A stretch of 8,782 bases of DNA from Paenibacillus sp. UBA6285. GTDB lineage: Bacteria > Bacillota > Bacilli > Paenibacillales > Paenibacillaceae. The translations under genes were made by a program, and so were the position numbers. This document shows, piece after piece, positions 6,283 to 8,782 of the stretch. The number at the start of each line of letters is the position of its first letter. Within the stretch, counting starts at the first letter, position 1. Under the pieces are notes generated by a model. The model was not told the origin of the DNA and searched no databases. It was given only the letters and a program-made list of their open reading frames with translations. Where the stretch lies: contig DJUJ01000152.1 of NCBI GenBank assembly GCA_002438345.1, positions 25,643 through 34,424 on the forward strand. The letters run 5' to 3'.

Positions 6283-6412
6283 GCTTATCCTCTAATCGTT
6301 CCTACATTTCAGCGATTTTCACTTTTAACAGATACTAGTAGAGAAGATTCAGGCATATCTTTCAATAAGCAATAAATCTTGCTCTGCTGAGATAACTAGG
6401 AGGTGTGATTAC

Positions 6413-6991
6413 ATGCTGATTTTCTTGATATACCTGTTTGCTATTTTAGGAGTTGTCTTAATTCTAAGTGCCGGTATTTTGGAATTGAAAAAGCTATCTA
6501 CTTCTTCAGAACTTTCAAAGCTGTTAAACGCAATCTCATCTTTTAACATCATATTCACCAAAACATTCATTCCCCCCAATCAATCTCACTTGATCGCCCT
6601 TAACGAACCTTATAAGAAAATAGCTATAGGCACCAGCAATCCGAAGACAAGCAAAAAAGCTATAGCAAAGCTATACTCCTTCGATAATGTATTGGGATCA
6701 GAGATTGTTGTTAACGCACTAACCCTTTCAAAAGTATCCAAAAGACAACAAAGCAGCAAAACAACTGCTTCAAGTGCGAATATTAATGTGCTTAATAGAT
6801 CTGACGAAGAGGCTAGTGTTATTGAGGAACTTACGCTTAAAATATATATGAACAGCAGTGAAACGCCTGTGTATAGCATCTCCTTCTTGCCAGGCTTATT
6901 GCCCATTAAACAATCCGACAATCAGTATAAAGAAGCCTACTCCCAAGTACAGCAATTGCATGCATTTTTCAGGTCGATCGTATCCGAATAA
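6413..6991 (+). CDS. Membrane-anchored protein, SHOCT-associated-module-like, unknown function
   Basis: This 192-residue protein has one N-terminal hydrophobic segment (residues about 2-23, MLIFLIYLFAILGVVLILSA) with a flanking basic patch (ELKK). It is therefore anchored by one helix, with the rest facing outside or inside (undetermined). The soluble part reads as a beta-rich module: HLIALNEPYKKIAIGTSN, LYSFDNVLGSEIV, a low-complexity S/T/K linker near 108-125, then LTLKIYMNSSETPVYSISFL and a C-terminal helix. From memory this order resembles a module found ahead of SHOCT domains in some Firmicute and phage proteins, but no SHOCT motif is present here. The ribosome site AGGAGGTG, 7 bases before ATG, is close to ideal. 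It ends directly against the convergent methyltransferase gene with no terminator between. Function unknown. Confidence 0.72.
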   Translation: MLIFLIYLFAILGVVLILSAGILELKKLSTSSELSKLLNAISSFNIIFTKTFIPPNQSHLIALNEPYKKIAIGTSNPKTSKKAIAKLYSFDNVLGSEIVVNALTLSKVSKRQQSSKTTASSANINVLNRSDEEASVIEELTLKIYMNSSETPVYSISFLPGLLPIKQSDNQYKEAYSQVQQLHAFFRSIVSE

Positions 6992-7768
6992 TTAACTGCT
7001 CTTTTCTGCAATAAGATGTGTAAAAATAGCTATGTCCTTATATGGAGATACACAGCTTAACTTAAGCTCTAGCTCCACCATTTGTTCATTCCAATCCTCA
7101 TCCATTTTTATTTCATTATCTGCAATATAGCCGTAAATATTATGAATTCCGTATGTACTTCTAACCTCATAACCACAATCTGCAAGCCATTCCACTAGTT
7201 GATCTTTCGTATAGATCGAAATGTCTGTTTGAATAACGCCGCTATATTCCTGCGTATTTCCAATGCTGTCCAGAGCTCCCTGAGGGTCTTTATTTATAAT
7301 GGCTTTCTTCATCACCTTGGCCACTGGATTATGAGCGATCAGAGAGAGCATTCCGTTTACACTTTGTTTTTCACTAATGGCCATTAACATTTCTTTGGAA
7401 TGATCGAGATATTCAAGCACGTTGTGGCAAAAGATCCAGTCATAACTGTCCGCCAACAAGTCTGTATCCTGTAGAATATTCGTAATATAAGCTATATTAA
7501 GTCCTTCTTTTAATGCTGAATCTTGAGCAATGGCTATCATCTCCGAAGTCGGATCTATACCGGTTACTGTATACCCTCTTTTTGCAAATTCATGACTTGT
7601 TATACCAAACCCACAGCCGATATCTAAAATCGTTTGTTTCTTTTCTGATGTGAAGTGATTTTCAATTTGCCGCCAAGCAGAATGATAAAACAAACTCCCC
7701 CAAGGCATTTGGATATAATTTAAATAGGAACTCAGCGATTTTGCAAAAGCCTCCGTTATTGATAACAT
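6992..7768 (-). CDS. Class I SAM-dependent methyltransferase, CmoM-like
   Basis: This 258-residue cytoplasmic enzyme has the Rossmann-type SAM-binding core. Motif I is ILDIGCGFG (47-55), the ribose-binding acid is Asp72 in GIDPTSEM, and motif IV is FCHNVLEYLDH (113-123). Beyond the core, the C-terminal half matches what I recall of E. coli CmoM/SmtA: MLSLIAHN, then QLVEWLADCGYEV, TYGIHNIYGYI, and ELELKLSCVSPYKDIAIFTHL. CmoM methylates 5-carboxymethoxyuridine at the tRNA wobble position. Whether this Gram-positive protein does the same is open. The ATG has AGGGGAAG 7 bases upstream; no clear promoter was found in the 50 bases before it. The gene is convergent with the membrane-protein gene and its stop abuts that gene's stop. 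General family secure, exact substrate unsure. Confidence 0.88.
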   Translation of the reverse strand: MLSITEAFAKSLSSYLNYIQMPWGSLFYHSAWRQIENHFTSEKKQTILDIGCGFGITSHEFAKRGYTVTGIDPTSEMIAIAQDSALKEGLNIAYITNILQDTDLLADSYDWIFCHNVLEYLDHSKEMLMAISEKQSVNGMLSLIAHNPVAKVMKKAIINKDPQGALDSIGNTQEYSGVIQTDISIYTKDQLVEWLADCGYEVRSTYGIHNIYGYIADNEIKMDEDWNEQMVELELKLSCVSPYKDIAIFTHLIAEKSS

Positions 7769-7818
7769 CTCACCACTTCCCCTTCCTTATCATGTAACTT
7801 TATTCGCTCATAATGACA

Positions 7819-7852
7819 AAAAACGGTCCTATTTTAGGGGCCGTATTTTTAT
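7819..7852. terminator. Bidirectional terminator
   Basis: The stem ACGGTCC/GGGCCGT (with one G-U pair) has a loop of about 9 bases. Plus-strand flanks are AAAAAA on the left and ATTTTTAT on the right, so a U-tract follows on both strands. On the minus strand it comes shortly after the end of the degraded methyltransferase gene, which it would have terminated, and it insulates the CmoM-like gene. Confidence 0.75.
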
Positions 7853-7865
7853 CACTTATTTTCAA

Positions 7866-8171
7866 CTACGCTTTTTTACGCTTTACTCGTGTTTTCACAA
7901 CAGCAGATTTGCGTGTTTTTGTTTGCACTTTTGATTTTTTCGTCTTCACGGGAGTTAGTTTCTTTTTCAACTCTGTATCGTCAACATATTGTAGGCTATT
8001 CGAAGCCATCACAAAATCAACAGAGTTATCTTGAAGTAGAATTGGCTAGTTTAAGTCATGGACGATATCTGTTTCCGCATAATCCAATCGGTCTATTCCG
8101 ATACAGTCGGGAAATTTATTCAATCCGCTCCCCAAGTCTATCCTCAACCCACAATAATAAGTATAAACCAT
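7866..8171 (-). pseudogene. Degraded SAM-dependent methyltransferase with amber codon and lysine-rich tail
   Basis: One frame of 102 codons contains an in-frame TAG at codon 42 (8046-8048) and ends at TAG 7866-7868. Both sides of the first stop read as one protein. Before it are a motif I-like segment LRIDLGSGLNKF, then CIGIDRLDY and DIVHDLN. After it come PILLQDNSVDFVMASNSLQYVDD. From memory this is the classic start of a methyltransferase family (LDLGSG...GID...DIVHDLN-x-PLPF-DNSVD...AS-SL). The family normally continues for 100 or more residues. Here the text jumps after VDD to a basic tail (TELKKKLTPVKTKKSKVQ ... RVKRKKA), which implies an internal deletion. ATG 8171 is 31 bases after the hydrolase stop, with AAGGTGA too close for an ideal ribosome site. 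No intact gene fills 7769-8201. A short basic protein from ATG 8009 (47 residues) is the alternative, but it lacks a ribosome site. Confidence 0.7.
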
Positions 8172-8201
8172 TCACCTTATTCCGTTCACCCAACATTATT
8201 T

Positions 8202-8782
8202 TTAAAATTGCATACTAAATCCGTTAAACTGATGAATGCCCGTACCATGAGCGACAAGATCCTGTTCACGCAATTCACGAACTGCCTTCTTCACCTCTTG
8301 CAAAATAGCTGGATCCAGACCCAACGTATTATGAGAGCCGAATACTTGAGTAACATTTGGAATTTCCGTAACCTTTTCTAAAGAAGCTACTAAATCAACC
8401 GGACTAGTCGAAGGGTAAAAAGCATAGATAGGCGTAACGTCATACAATAAATCTCCTGTAAATAGATATCCGTTGGCATGATCAAATATGCTGATATGAC
8501 CTGGAGAATGACCTGGAGTGTGGTAAATTTCTAATTTACGCCCTCCAATGTCGAGCACATCACCCTCTTGCAAAAGAGCCGTAGGTTCCCCCTGAAAAGG
8601 TGTATAGGTATTAGGATCAAAGGTTTCAGGAATAGGAAGGGTAATGTCTCGGCTCATATCTTTTCTTATCTGGGATAGGGACAAGCCTTTTATTCCATTA
8701 ATAAGCCAATCCTCATCCTCTTTATGAACATATATCGTCTCGAATTGTCCATGACTACCAATATGATCTGCATGCACATGTG
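8202..8782 (-). CDS. Metallo-beta-lactamase-fold hydrolase (5' end outside window)
   Basis: This is a glyoxalase II-like zinc hydrolase fragment of about 193 codons. The frame stays open through the right edge, so the true start is not seen. A GTG at 8777 should not be taken as the start, because it lies inside the zinc motif HVHADHIGS (HxHxDH) at the window edge. Further ligands are present: the HTPGHSPGH motif (8496-8522) supplies the third histidine, GDLLYD supplies the bridging aspartate, and GSHNTLG supplies the last histidine. The missing part should be only the N-terminal strands, giving a protein of roughly 240-260 residues. The substrate is unknown; the family includes thioesterases, lactonases and other hydrolases. 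The degraded methyltransferase lies 30 bases downstream on the same strand, suggesting a former two-gene operon. Confidence 0.93.
   Translation of the reverse strand, partial: HVHADHIGSHGQFETIYVHKEDEDWLINGIKGLSLSQIRKDMSRDITLPIPETFDPNTYTPFQGEPTALLQEGDVLDIGGRKLEIYHTPGHSPGHISIFDHANGYLFTGDLLYDVTPIYAFYPSTSPVDLVASLEKVTEIPNVTQVFGSHNTLGLDPAILQEVKKAVRELREQDLVAHGTGIHQFNGFSMQF

Noticed and set aside
7813..8381. Three overlapping plus-strand open frames (7813-8034, 7889-8218, 8058-8381)
   Set aside because: They have no ribosome sites, one starts inside the bidirectional terminator, and they are antisense to the methyltransferase relic and the hydrolase end, whose minus-strand frames carry recognisable motifs.

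Overview
The window looks like a chromosomal segment of a low-to-moderate G+C Gram-positive bacterium, most likely Paenibacillus or a close relative. The evidence is strong purine-rich Shine-Dalgarno sites, several TTG starts, Bacillus-type SOS boxes (GAAC-N4-GTTC), and the divergent lexA / yneA-like arrangement with ynzC nearby, which resembles the Bacillus subtilis lexA-yneA-yneB-ynzC locus. No insertion sequence, CRISPR array, tRNA or rRNA was seen.

Left part, minus strand (1-4118). Reading in the direction of transcription, the order is a yneA-like LysM cell-division inhibitor, a strong terminator, ynzC (DUF896), a two-helix membrane protein of unknown function, a HAD hydrolase, a terminator, a promoter, a YtkA-like lipoprotein, and the 5' part of metH (cobalamin-dependent methionine synthase), which runs off the left edge.

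Centre (4119-5704). A divergent SOS control region separates yneA from lexA. It holds five LexA-box-like sites. Both promoters have an extended -10 and a box filling the -35/-10 spacer, so they are mirror images. lexA is followed by two strong hairpins and then by a small L,D-transpeptidase. A sixth LexA-like box lies upstream of that gene, so the wall cross-linking enzyme may belong to the SOS regulon beside the division inhibitor. This is the most testable idea in the window.

Right part (5705-8782). Two plus-strand genes of unknown function (one soluble, one membrane-anchored) are followed tail-to-tail by a minus-strand CmoM-like methyltransferase whose stop codon abuts that of its neighbour. 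The 433-base gap 7769-8201 has no intact gene. On the minus strand it holds the wreck of another methyltransferase: a recognisable N-terminal SAM-binding region, an in-frame amber codon, an apparent internal deletion and a lysine-rich tail, followed by a bidirectional terminator. A metallo-beta-lactamase-fold hydrolase, cut by the right edge, lies directly upstream of the wreck.

Functionally the segment mixes housekeeping metabolism (methionine synthesis), DNA-damage control coupled to division and wall remodelling, and accessory genes. All family assignments come from motif reading and memory; no database search was run.
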